Shown in pieces: positions 1 through 5,731 of a stretch of DNA of 40,419 nt. Within the stretch, counting starts at the first letter, position 1, and each line of letters starts with the position of its first letter. Both the position numbers and the translations under genes were made by a program. The notes under the pieces are model-generated. The model was not told where the DNA came from, made no database searches, and saw nothing but the letters and a program-made list of their open reading frames with translations. The DNA is from a virus: IMG/VR virus record IMGVR_UViG_3300013100_000017, positions 1-40,419 of that record, one strand, 5' to 3'.

Positions 1-26
1 GTGCCCGAGGTGGGACTCGAACCCAC
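1..26 (-). other. attL core: 3' end of a tRNA gene
   Basis: These 26 bp recur exactly at 40394-40419. On the minus strand they read as a T-stem, a TTCGAGT T-loop, the second T-stem strand and the 3' acceptor strand CTCGGGC of a tRNA, probably tRNA-Leu from the acceptor sequence. Only this 3' fragment is present here, since phage DNA follows at 27. The copy is therefore the duplicated core left by tyrosine-integrase recombination, and the full tRNA should be at the right end. Confidence 0.93.
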
Positions 27-38
27 CCGCACCGTTTC

Positions 39-52
39 AAAAACCCCTAGAA
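39..52 (+). repeat. Possible integrase arm-type site, left copy
   Basis: The 14 bp AAAAACCCCTAGAA match 40376-40389 at 13 of 14 positions in the same orientation. The left copy lies 12 bp inside the core and the right copy 4 bp inside, so in the circular attP they would flank the core as direct repeats. Integrase arm sites fit this placement. The copy also overlaps a terminator hairpin, so the role is uncertain. Confidence 0.4.
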
Positions 53-85
53 CTAGCGGAATCCGCTAGATGTAGGGATTTTTTT
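45..85. terminator. Bidirectional terminator beside attL
   Basis: CCCTA (45-49) and TAGGG (73-77) enclose a perfect 17-bp palindrome (53-69, CTAGCGGA-A-TCCGCTAG). Seven T residues follow at 79-85. On the minus strand the same stem is followed by GGGGTTTTT. Both strands therefore look like Rho-independent terminators, insulating host and prophage transcription next to the attachment site. Confidence 0.75.
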
Positions 86-123
86 CTACCTCGTTCTAGT
101 GTTTGGTTGCTGGTAGTACACAC

Positions 124-150
124 TTTTCGTTGACGCCGTCATAACGAAAA
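124..150. promoter_or_regulatory. 27-bp dyad operator candidate
   Basis: TTTTCGTT (124-131) and AACGAAAA (143-150) are perfect inverted arms, and GACG/CGTC pairs inside them. The dyad contains TTGACG at 130-135, a good -35 hexamer, so a dimeric regulator bound here would cover a rightward promoter upstream of the first HNH gene. The matching -10 (TAGCCC at 153) is weak. Confidence 0.45.
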
Positions 151-168
151 TCTAGCCCAAAATAGTAT

Positions 169-197
169 CGGGACAGTGGTAGAAGTGTCGGTAGAAT
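169..197 (+). promoter_or_regulatory. Promoter candidate with TAGAAT -10
   Basis: GGTAGAAT at 190-197 has the same -10 element as the promoters at 1589, 5928 and 12927, but lacks a clear CTACTAG box. A related GGTAGAAG lies just upstream at 178-185. Transcription from here would begin near 203 and make an mRNA that opens with the structured leader of the HNH gene. Confidence 0.45.
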
Positions 198-210
198 GGA
201 GACATAAGAA

Positions 211-262
211 ACCCCCGCGATGTGCGACCATCCGGGGGCATGACCGACTAACAGGAGTCGAT
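211..262 (+). promoter_or_regulatory. Structured 5' leader of AP2-HNH gene
   Basis: Hairpin 1 pairs CCCCCG (212-217) with CGGGGG (233-238), has one bulged C, and continues with GATG (219-222) to CATC (229-232) around a 6-nt loop. Hairpin 2 pairs CGACT (245-249) with AGTCG (256-260). The ribosome-binding site AGGAG (253-257) lies partly in its loop and partly in its 3' strand, 5 nt before the start codon. The same two-hairpin layout precedes the HNH gene at the other end of the prophage, with changed bases but kept pairing. Confidence 0.65.
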
Positions 263-841
263 ATGTCCAACGATACATGCACTTTCGGACGATGCCCCAA
301 GCCCCTCGCAGGCGATGAGTTTTGCGAGCGTCATGCCGCGCTCATCCTTCCGGCCCGAGAAATGTTCCGCCCTGGTTCGCCAGCAAGAGCCAACGCCGCT
401 TTCTGGTCGAATGTCGAGAAGGGGCCGGGTTGCTGGGAATGGCTCGGCAGTAAGGTCAAGGGCCACGGCAGGACAGGAGTGGAGGGCGTCACGGTCTACG
501 CCCACCGCTACTCGTGGGAGTTGGTCAACGACCCGATCCCAGAAGGCATGGAGATCGACCACAAATGCCATAACCGAGGCTGCGTGAACCCTGACCACCT
601 ACGCGTTGTGACTCCAAAGCAGAACAATGAAAACCGAGCCGGGGCGAACCCGAACAGCAAGTCGGGTGTCCGGGGCGTTCACTGGCGGCACGATGCCCAG
701 AAGTGGCAGGTCACAATCCACGCGACCCCAAAGACGTATCACGTCGGATATTTCACCGACATCAAGGAAGCCGAGGCAGCGGCCATCGCTAAGCGCAACG
801 AGCTATTCACCCACAACGACGTGGACCGTCGAGCTTCCTAG
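263..841 (+). CDS. HNH endonuclease with AP2 domain (left copy)
   Basis: This 192-aa protein is a homing-type HNH nuclease that would nick or cut DNA. An N-terminal zinc-like motif (Cys6, Cys11, a CERH pair near 21-24) is followed by an HNH_3 core around residues 98-118 with the EIDHKCHNRGCVNPDHL signature. An AP2-type DNA-binding domain follows from about 132 to 190, with the SGVRGVHW start typical of that family. The ATG at 263 is chosen because it has CAGGAG five bases upstream and aligns with the paralogue at 39664-40257. The gene stands alone between attL and a terminator, so it is accessory. The pairing with a second copy at the other end is unusual. Confidence 0.9.
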   Translation: MSNDTCTFGRCPKPLAGDEFCERHAALILPAREMFRPGSPARANAAFWSNVEKGPGCWEWLGSKVKGHGRTGVEGVTVYAHRYSWELVNDPIPEGMEIDHKCHNRGCVNPDHLRVVTPKQNNENRAGANPNSKSGVRGVHWRHDAQKWQVTIHATPKTYHVGYFTDIKEAEAAAIAKRNELFTHNDVDRRAS

Positions 842-846
842 CAAAC

Positions 847-887
847 AAGAAGGCCCCCAACTCTTCACTGAGTGGGGGCCTTCTTTT
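847..887. terminator. Bidirectional Rho-independent terminator
   Basis: AAGAAGGCCCCC (847-858) pairs with GGGGGCCTTCTT (874-885), followed by TT. The A-rich 5' flank gives a U-run on the minus strand as well. It separates the convergent HNH gene and the minus-strand metalloprotease gene. Confidence 0.9.
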
Positions 888-891
888 GTGT

Positions 892-1350
892 TTACGCAGC
901 GACAGCAACAGCCCTGACCATGCGGGGATGCCGTTCGTTGCCTACGAGTGCGCCCAAGAGTTCGCGCATCCTGGCTGCTTGTGACGGGCATTTGAGGCAG
1001 GTGAAGCAACCGGCTTGTGCGGCTTGCTCCTTGGTCAACGTGACGGCCCTGTCCATGAGTACACGGCGGGTTACCTGGAGTTCCGCGGCGATGGATGCGA
1101 GGTCTTTGCCGCCCTTGCACACGCCCGCGATCATCTCCAGGGGTAGTAGCCGGCGGGCAGTCTCATACCGGACTTCCATCTCAATGTACTCAGGCTGGCA
1201 CGTTCCCTCACCCCGCTCAATATGAATCAGCTCGTGCATGATCACGCACCGCTGCTCGACCTCATTCAGCCGGTCGTCAATCCAAATATCAACCCCGTCC
1301 GTCCTGCCCGCTGAACCGTCCTGAATCCGTACCTTGTGAACCTTTACCAC
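892..1350 (-). CDS. ImmA/IrrE-family metallopeptidase
   Basis: The 152-aa protein carries the zinc-protease signature HELIH at residues 39-43, followed by ERGEG, as in ImmA/IrrE enzymes. Family members cleave a phage or ICE repressor to trigger induction, so the likely partner is the HTH repressor at 2559-3050, though it is 1.2 kb away and not adjacent as ImmA usually is. The second half has a helix-turn-helix-like stretch and a CFTCLKC cysteine cluster near 115-121 that could bind metal. The start is GTG at 1350 with GGGGG upstream. The gene is transcribed leftwards on its own, as expected for a lysogeny-expressed gene. The protease fold is well supported; the target is inference. Confidence 0.8.
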   Translation of the reverse strand: MVKVHKVRIQDGSAGRTDGVDIWIDDRLNEVEQRCVIMHELIHIERGEGTCQPEYIEMEVRYETARRLLPLEMIAGVCKGGKDLASIAAELQVTRRVLMDRAVTLTKEQAAQAGCFTCLKCPSQAARMRELLGALVGNERHPRMVRAVAVAA

Positions 1351-1601
1351 TGTTAGTACCCCCGCTTTAGCTACTCTGCCGGCTGCCTACTGCAAGACTG
1401 CTGGAACCAACCATAGGGGTCACGACCGACACTTAACGCCCGTTAATGCTGAAAATGTCACACGGGGCCGTAACGATTCCGTGACCCCAAAAGTAACGGC
1501 CCGTGATGCAAGCAAGACCAGCGCAAGGTTCCCGCAAGGTTTCGCCACGGGTGGAAGAAACTACTAGTTACACGGTAGTAGTTCGGGGTAGAATCGGGAT
1601 T
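1351..1601. promoter_or_regulatory. Divergent intergenic region with nested inverted repeats
   Basis: No gene is seen here. The region has several dyads: GGGGTCAC (1416-1423) with GTGACCCC (1481-1488), TTAACG-cc-CGTTAA (1433-1446), and CACGGGGCCGTAAC (1461-1474) against GTAACGGCCCGTG (1493-1505). A weak leftward promoter (TTGCAG, 16 bp, TAGCTA) could serve the metallopeptidase. The rightward promoter lies at 1561-1594. Confidence 0.5.
1561..1594 (+). promoter_or_regulatory. CTACTAG-box promoter for the 1602 operon
   Basis: CTACTAGTTA (1561-1570) and the inverted box GTAGTAG (1575-1581) precede GGGG and the -10 TAGAAT at 1589-1594. The initiation codon at 1602 lies only 7 nt after the -10, so the predicted transcript starts at or next to the ATG and would be leaderless. 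Unlike the copies at 5901 and 12900, the second box is inverted. Confidence 0.6.
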
Positions 1602-1883
1602 ATGAGTGAAATCACAGACGAAGCGGTAGAAGCGGCGGCGCGGTTCATGCATGACGAAGAGGGCTACTTTGAGCTATTTGAAGATGCTCCGGACTTCCGG
1701 AAAGAGCACTTCAAAGAGAAGGCCAAAGCGATCCTCGAAGCTGCAGCCCCGCAGCTGATGGCCGAACGTCTCCTCGCGCTGGCTGCGGACACGAGGGCGC
1801 GTGGCGACATCGGCAAGGAAGGCGGCGTAGAAGCATGGGACTACCTCACCCGAAGCGCCGAGCTTATGCGAGGCGCCAAGTGA
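1602..1883 (+). CDS. Small actinophage protein, IP(D/E)EAV family
   Basis: The function of this 93-aa protein is unknown. It opens with an ITDEAVEAAARFM stretch and contains AKAILEAAAPQLMAE, a layout shared with the proteins at 2287-2520 and 5453-5731 and common in actinobacterial phages. It is helical, acidic and soluble with no membrane segment. The ATG at 1602 sits 7 nt after the TAGAAT -10, so translation is probably leaderless. It is the first gene of a three-gene unit ending at the terminator at 2531. The TGA overlaps the next possible start at 1880. Confidence 0.7.
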   Translation: MSEITDEAVEAAARFMHDEEGYFELFEDAPDFRKEHFKEKAKAILEAAAPQLMAERLLALAADTRARGDIGKEGGVEAWDYLTRSAELMRGAK

Positions 1884-1915
1884 TCCCGGAAGCTGCGGTA
1901 GAGGAGAATGGGCGC

Positions 1916-2290
1916 GTGACGATTACCGAGTTCCTGGAAGCGCGCATCGCGGAGGATGAGGCGGACGCAAAAGCTGCGGACGGCGGACGGTGGTTGCCAG
2001 AAGACAAGGGCGTTTCGTTCGAGTTCTACGGCGACGAGTTCCCGGGCGGTGAAGCACAAGCCAGGCTTGTTGCCGACACAAGGGCGAACATGAATCACAT
2101 CGCCAACTACAGCCCCGCCCGCGTCCTTGCTGAGTGCGCCGCGAAACGGGCGATCATTGAGCAGTCAGGGAACTACTCGCCCGAGCTTGAACATGGCGAC
2201 AATGGCGAGTGGGCGTTTGACGTAACCCTCCGCGCCCTTGTCTCGGCCTACGCCGACCACCCGGACTACCAGCAGGAGTGGGCGCTGTGA
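1916..2290 (+). CDS. DUF6221-family protein
   Basis: This 124-aa protein matches the DUF6221 pattern: it begins MTITEFLEARIAEDEAD, has RVLAECAAKRAIIE in the middle and ends with YADHPDYQQEW. The function is unknown; the family is frequent in actinobacterial phages and prophages. I place the start at GTG 1916 because GAGGAG (1901-1906) lies 9 nt upstream and the family begins there. An in-frame GTG at 1880 overlaps the previous stop and would add twelve residues (VIPEAAVEENGR) that look like the first residues of the neighbouring IP(D/E)EAV family, perhaps a remnant of a fused or replaced gene. Confidence 0.8.
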   Translation: MTITEFLEARIAEDEADAKAADGGRWLPEDKGVSFEFYGDEFPGGEAQARLVADTRANMNHIANYSPARVLAECAAKRAIIEQSGNYSPELEHGDNGEWAFDVTLRALVSAYADHPDYQQEWAL

Positions 2291-2520
2291 TCCCGGACGA
2301 GGCGGTTGAGGTGGCGGCGAAGCACCTGGCCTTCTACGTTGATCGGCCCGGCACAGACTGGACGGTAGAAGCCAGAGCACTCCTCCAGGCCGCAGCGCCG
2401 CACATGCTTGCCGCCAAAGTATCTGAGGTCCGTGGAAACAATGACCACATCGTAGAGGGAGGCGACGGCTACAGCGCCGGCTTCCACTACGCGCTGCATT
2501 GCATCAGCCCGGACGCCTAG
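2287..2520 (+). CDS. Small actinophage protein, IP(D/E)EAV family
   Basis: This is a 77-aa protein of unknown function that begins MIPDEAVEVAAKHL and contains ARALLQAAAPHMLAAK, like the proteins at 1602 and 5453. The GTG start overlaps the previous stop (GTGA), so translation is coupled. The C-terminal part (GYSAGFHYALHCI) is specific to this copy. A Rho-independent terminator follows at 2531, closing the operon. Confidence 0.75.
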   Translation: MIPDEAVEVAAKHLAFYVDRPGTDWTVEARALLQAAAPHMLAAKVSEVRGNNDHIVEGGDGYSAGFHYALHCISPDA

Positions 2521-2530
2521 CCGCACCCAC

Positions 2531-2560
2531 GCCCCCGCCCATCTCGGCGGGGGCTTTTTT
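2531..2560 (+). terminator. Rho-independent terminator
   Basis: GCCCCCGCC (2531-2539) pairs with GGCGGGGGC (2546-2554) around a 6-nt loop, followed by six T residues. It ends the 1602-2520 operon and abuts the stop of the convergent repressor gene at 2559. Confidence 0.93.
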
Positions 2561-3050
2561 ATTGCCCTTCTTCGGCGAGGCGTTCCAGGTGCGACGGGTC
2601 GTTGTTCGCCGCGAGCCCGTACAAGAACTGCGTCTGCTCCTCCACGGCCTCCTCCGCCGCTTCCAACTCCGGCAGGCGGATCAGCAGCTCCTTCAGCAGC
2701 TCCCGCGTCGCAAACCCCCGCAAAGGCCGTGCAGCAGGCTTACGCGCCGGCGAATCAAGCATGTCCATCGTGACGTTGGACGCCTTCGTGTTGACCATCC
2801 GCAACACGTCATCGATTGCGCCGCGCCGCCACCCCAGAGCCCTCTCCAGCTTCTCCTTCGTTACCTCCTGCGGGATCGTCTCCCCGTACTCGAAATCGCG
2901 GATCGTTTTCGTGGCCCGGATCCCAGCCGCGGCAGCCATCGCCTCACGACTCACGCCAAGATCCTTCTCGCGGCGCTGCCGTGCCAGCTCACCCATGCGG
3001 CGCTTCAAAGCTTCCTTGCCGAACTCCCGTACAGCTTCCATCTGATACAT
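2559..3050 (-). CDS. HTH immunity repressor (probable)
   Basis: This 163-aa protein has an XRE-like helix-turn-helix at about residues 25-70: a REKDLGVSREAMAAAAGI stretch, then a KTIRDFEYGETIP turn and a final helix. A helical C-terminal half rich in Glu and Leu (about 110-150) probably dimerises. There is no visible LexA/CI-type Ser-Lys autoprotease domain, which fits control by the separate ImmA-like protease at 892-1350. It is transcribed leftwards, divergent from a Cro-like gene, across a region with several CTACTAG boxes that I take as its operators. A second ATG nine bases downstream (MEAVREF) is an alternative start. Repressor function is inference from fold and position. Confidence 0.72.
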   Translation of the reverse strand: MYQMEAVREFGKEALKRRMGELARQRREKDLGVSREAMAAAAGIRATKTIRDFEYGETIPQEVTKEKLERALGWRRGAIDDVLRMVNTKASNVTMDMLDSPARKPAARPLRGFATRELLKELLIRLPELEAAEEAVEEQTQFLYGLAANNDPSHLERLAEEGQ

Positions 3051-3347
3051 CCGTTTCCGTCACCCGCTCATTGGTGACTGTCTAGTGTGGGGCCGGCCTG
3101 GTCTTAGATGCCCGCCGTTGCCCCGTGCTCATGGTTGGAGACTTTCAAAAAAAGTTCGGTAACCGCAATGAGCATCTACTAGCAGAATAACGGTGTTTTG
3201 GTGGTAACCATGCGACTTCTACTACCCGAATATGTGTTCGAAGGTACTTGGTTTTACCCCTAGATTACGCGGTTTCTACCTGCTCCTACTACTAGTTACT
3301 ACGATTAGGTGTTGCTTCCTACTAGTAGTTACTGGTACGTTCTTCAC
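3051..3347. promoter_or_regulatory. Repressor/Cro operator region
   Basis: This divergent region separates the repressor from the early operon. It contains CTACTAGCAG (3176-3185), CTACTACCC (3219-3227), CTACC (3276-3280), overlapping CTACTACTAG and CTACTAGTTA boxes (3286-3299), and the perfect palindrome CTACTAGTAG (3319-3328). A rightward promoter is likely, with TTGCTT (3312-3317), 18 bp and TACGTT (3336-3341). The palindrome fills the spacer and the Cro-like ATG is only 6 nt downstream. The same boxes occur at other early promoters, which points to one regulator acting on all of them. Confidence 0.65.
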
Positions 3348-3698
3348 ATGAGCACACAGACAAGGGCAGCGGCCCACACCAACACCGCCTACAACAACGA
3401 AGACGTGCGTGTCGGAAAAACCCTCCAGGCACTCATGCAGCGCGAAGAGATCACCCCCGAAGGATGGGTTGTTCTCCGCAAGATCAGCCACGGCGAACTC
3501 GCCGCTGGCATTGTTCTCCCCGGCAAACCGAACGGCATCAACCGTTCCTACATTTCCCAGATCGTCATCGGCGCTAAGCACCTCAACGATGATCTGCTTT
3601 ACGCAATCGCCCGTTACCTCCGACTCGACCCGATGGTCATCAAAGTCCCCGACTCGGTCAAGCAGGCCGAACGCTTCGACCTCGGCCTGGCTGCATGA
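3348..3698 (+). CDS. Cro-like HTH regulator
   Basis: This 116-aa protein is the first gene of the rightward early operon, opposite the repressor. It has a helix-turn-helix-like region at about residues 45-95 (RKISHGELAAGIVLPG, then INRSYISQIVIGAKHLNDD and a LLYAIARYL helix). By position it should be Cro-like and compete for the CTACTAG boxes in the region upstream. The ATG at 3348 is used because it directly follows the predicted promoter and an upstream in-frame start at 3309 would lie inside the operator. Its stop overlaps the next start. Confidence 0.7.
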   Translation: MSTQTRAAAHTNTAYNNEDVRVGKTLQALMQREEITPEGWVVLRKISHGELAAGIVLPGKPNGINRSYISQIVIGAKHLNDDLLYAIARYLRLDPMVIKVPDSVKQAERFDLGLAA

Positions 3699-3922
3699 GC
3701 TTGTTCGACCAGCAGCTTCTGACGGTCCCGGAGCTTGCCGGCTACCTGCGGGTGAGTACAGGCACCGTGTACCGGAACCTCAAACAGTGGCCGCATATCA
3801 GGATCACGGACACGGACGTCAGGTTCAGCGAATCCAACGTCGAAGCGATCCTGGCACTCAAAACCAAAACACCCACACCACCACGGGCCGGACGGTCCAG
3901 AATCCCAAAGGAACGCAAATGA
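3695..3922 (+). CDS. Excisionase-like MerR/AlpA-type HTH protein
   Basis: This 75-aa basic protein has the compact winged-helix pattern of phage excisionases and AlpA-type regulators. LLTVPELAGYLRVSTGTVYRNL is the recognition helix pair and IRITDTDVRFSESNVEAIL is the wing and last helix, followed by a Lys/Arg/Pro-rich tail. It is the best candidate for the recombination directionality factor that works with the integrase at 38543-39664, since no other excisionase is present. ATGA overlaps couple it to both neighbours. It could alternatively be a second early regulator. Confidence 0.72.
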   Translation: MSLFDQQLLTVPELAGYLRVSTGTVYRNLKQWPHIRITDTDVRFSESNVEAILALKTKTPTPPRAGRSRIPKERK

Positions 3923-4215
3923 GCAAGGTTGAATACTCCTCGAACAACTCCGGCGGAGATTGGTGGCTGTCTGACAAGGACTGGTACGCCCTCGAAGCCG
4001 CCGGTTGGAATGTCGAATGGCGCCGCGACACCAAGGGCATGTTCCACAACGGAAGTGAGCGTTGGCTCGGCGCACTCGCAACGAACGCCAGCCGGGAAGG
4101 TCTGACGCTCTCAGAGGCCATCGCGGAGTTTGAGCGCATCACCGGCGAGAGCGCAGACGCCGAGGGTTGCAACTGCTGCGGTCAGCCTCACTACTTCAGC
4201 GAGACAGCCGCGTGA
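3919..4215 (+). CDS. Early protein, unknown, Cys-rich C-terminus
   Basis: I do not recognise this 98-aa protein. It is rich in Trp (DWWLSDKDWYALEAAGW) and ends with CNCCGQPHYF, whose Cys and His residues could bind zinc. The stretch LTLSEAIAEFERITGE looks like a helix. The start overlaps the previous stop by four bases and its own stop overlaps the next ATG, so it is translated as part of the early operon. Confidence 0.6.
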   Translation: MSKVEYSSNNSGGDWWLSDKDWYALEAAGWNVEWRRDTKGMFHNGSERWLGALATNASREGLTLSEAIAEFERITGESADAEGCNCCGQPHYFSETAA

Positions 4216-4385
4216 TGGGGGTGTCAACGACTATCTGGTCAACGACGCACACGGCCCCGATCGTCTTTGACCGGATCAGCCCGGAGAAGATTCAGATCAC
4301 CACGGAGGACGGCGCTACGCAGGAGTACCTGGTCGCCGACGTTTTGAAAGCATGCCACACCGAAATCGAACAGGAGCACAAATGA
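4215..4385 (+). CDS. Small early protein, unknown
   Basis: This 56-aa protein is unrecognised. It has alternating beta-type sequence (APIVFDRISPEKIQITTEDG) and an acidic C-terminal helix. The ATG at 4215 overlaps the previous TGA by one base, and the stop overlaps the next ATG by four. There is no membrane segment. It is judged real from its position in an unbroken chain of coupled genes and its C-ending codon preference. Confidence 0.55.
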   Translation: MGVSTTIWSTTHTAPIVFDRISPEKIQITTEDGATQEYLVADVLKACHTEIEQEHK

Positions 4386-4564
4386 GCAAGCACGCAGCAC
4401 CGGAGTCAATGGGCACGAAGGCTATGGAGCAGTTGGAGATCACGCTCTGCCGCATCTACGGTCGCCGTTCAGCGATCCAGGGCCACGGTCGTCACCGCGC
4501 AGAACCGACCGAATTCACGGCATTCAAGAACGGCGTCACCAGCAGCTTTGAGGCCGCAGCATGA
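4382..4564 (+). CDS. Small early protein, unknown
   Basis: This 60-aa basic protein of unknown function contains CRIYGRRSAIQGHGRHR, which could contact nucleic acid. It is coupled by ATGA overlaps on both sides. An upstream in-frame ATG at 4352 lies within the previous gene and has no ribosome-binding site, so ATG 4382 is preferred. Confidence 0.55.
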   Translation: MSKHAAPESMGTKAMEQLEITLCRIYGRRSAIQGHGRHRAEPTEFTAFKNGVTSSFEAAA

Positions 4565-4914
4565 CCCCCGAGTCGGCTGTTCGCTGGTTCTGCGGGCAGC
4601 ACGTTCGCGAAACCCCGTTCGATGAGCAGCCGTTGCAGTGGATCGAGCGGGCCATGCGAACCGAGGCCGCACTCAACGCAACACTCCGCGGCCGCATCAA
4701 CCGCCACTACATGAACGAGGTCATCACGACGATGGAAGAGATCGAGTCCGTCGAGTGTGGCACGCACCCGGATCTTGTGCAGAACCAGGCGCTCACGGTC
4801 AACAACAAACCCGACCTCCTCGACTCGTTGAACGCACAGCTCGCACGGGAAGTCGCCGCACTCCTCGCACACGTCGAACCAATGGCCGCAACGAAAGAGA
4901 AGGTGCCTGCATGA
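4561..4914 (+). CDS. Early protein, helical, unknown
   Basis: This 117-aa protein has no recognised domain. It is mostly helical and mildly acidic, with paired Cys residues at about 11 and 66. It is the third largest product of the early operon after the Cro-like protein. ATGA overlaps couple it to both neighbours. Third codon positions are strongly C/G, like the rest of the left arm, which supports the reading frame. Confidence 0.6.
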   Translation: MTPESAVRWFCGQHVRETPFDEQPLQWIERAMRTEAALNATLRGRINRHYMNEVITTMEEIESVECGTHPDLVQNQALTVNNKPDLLDSLNAQLAREVAALLAHVEPMAATKEKVPA

Positions 4915-5081
4915 AGCGCATCAACATCTGGCAGTGCAAAGACTGGTGCTGCGAGAACAGGCCACACAGTCAGCGCTACTGGTTTGCAAGGTCAACCGAC
5001 TTCGACCTCTACGAAGAGGTTTCGACTTGGCAGGCTGCACTCACACTTGCCAACTCGTACGCGAAGAAGGTGCCGGCATGA
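4911..5081 (+). CDS. Small early protein, unknown
   Basis: This 56-aa protein begins MKRINIWQCKDWCCENR, with three Cys residues in the first 14, and is rich in aromatics. It is unrecognised. The ATG at 4911 overlaps the previous stop, and its own stop overlaps the start of a small membrane protein. The Cys cluster could bind metal but has no second half elsewhere in the protein. Confidence 0.55.
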   Translation: MKRINIWQCKDWCCENRPHSQRYWFARSTDFDLYEEVSTWQAALTLANSYAKKVPA

Positions 5082-5191
5082 TCGCCCTCATCCTCGCCGC
5101 GCTGGTGTTTGTCGGCCTCGCTATCCGCCCGGCACTCGCCCACGACCGCGAACTACCCATCAGCGTCAAGGGCCGGTCATGGCGCATCTGA
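5078..5191 (+). CDS. Very small membrane or secreted protein
   Basis: This 37-aa product has a hydrophobic N-terminus (MIALILAALVFVGLAIRPALA) that could be a membrane anchor or a signal peptide, with the ALA-H junction resembling a signal-peptidase I site. The tail is short and basic. The function is unknown. Overlapping starts and stops place it in the early operon. Small early membrane proteins in phages sometimes act in superinfection exclusion, but nothing here shows that. Confidence 0.5.
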   Translation: MIALILAALVFVGLAIRPALAHDRELPISVKGRSWRI

Positions 5192-5307
5192 ACACCTGCC
5201 GCGCGTACAAAGAGCTCACGGGCGGCATCTGGGTCCACCACAGCGACCCCGACCCGCAATGCCAGGACACCAGCCACCACGCAAACTACACCCAGGAGCA
5301 GCAATGA
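5179..5307 (+). CDS. Small His-rich early protein
   Basis: This 42-aa protein is rich in His and contains two Cys (MAHLNTCRAYKELTGGIWVHH, then DPDPQCQDTSHHANY). It may bind metal but matches no family known to me. The start lies 13 nt inside the previous gene, with GGGCCGG upstream. The stop overlaps the next ATG. Confidence 0.5.
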   Translation: MAHLNTCRAYKELTGGIWVHHSDPDPQCQDTSHHANYTQEQQ

Positions 5308-5456
5308 CCGTCAATTTTGAGCCGGGATCAACTTTCGCCCGCAACAACATCCTCAACTACGCCGAACGCGACCCCGAACAGGAACGGTTAGCGCTCGCCT
5401 ACATGGACAAATGGGCGCCCGACCTCATCGGCATGGTCATGGGCGGCGTGCTGTGA
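5304..5456 (+). CDS. Small early protein, unknown
   Basis: This 50-aa protein is unrecognised. A middle helix (NYAERDPEQERLALAYMDKW) is followed by a hydrophobic end (LIGMVMGGVL). It is coupled by overlap on both sides, and the following gene starts at a GTG within its last codons. Confidence 0.5.
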   Translation: MTVNFEPGSTFARNNILNYAERDPEQERLALAYMDKWAPDLIGMVMGGVL

Positions 5457-5731
5457 TCCCGGAAGCCGCGTTCGATGCGGCGGTTTCGGCTTTGACTAAG
5501 GGCCGACCGCTCCTGCCTGAGTATCTGGAGGCCAAACGCGCTGACGCACGCGCCGCCCTCGAAGCCGCAGCCCCGCACATGCAGGAAACGCAGTGGGGCG
5601 TGCGCGATATCGTATCGCTGCACATCGCCGGCCACCCTTCAGAGGAGAGCGCCCGATCAATAGCGGCGGAACACCCCCAATGGTATGAGGTCGTCTGCCG
5701 CCCCATGCCCGGCATCTGGAGGGAGTCATGA
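5453..5731 (+). CDS. Small actinophage protein, IP(D/E)EAV family
   Basis: This 92-aa protein begins with the IPEAAFDAAVSAL motif and contains ARAALEAAAPHMQE, so it is a paralogue of the proteins at 1602 and 2287. Its DNA start, GTGATCCCGGAAGC, is nearly identical to the sequence at 1880 and 2287. The second half (GVRDIVSLHIAGHPSEES) is unique to it. The function is unknown. The GTG start overlaps the previous stop, and its stop overlaps the next ATG. Confidence 0.7.
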   Translation: MIPEAAFDAAVSALTKGRPLLPEYLEAKRADARAALEAAAPHMQETQWGVRDIVSLHIAGHPSEESARSIAAEHPQWYEVVCRPMPGIWRES

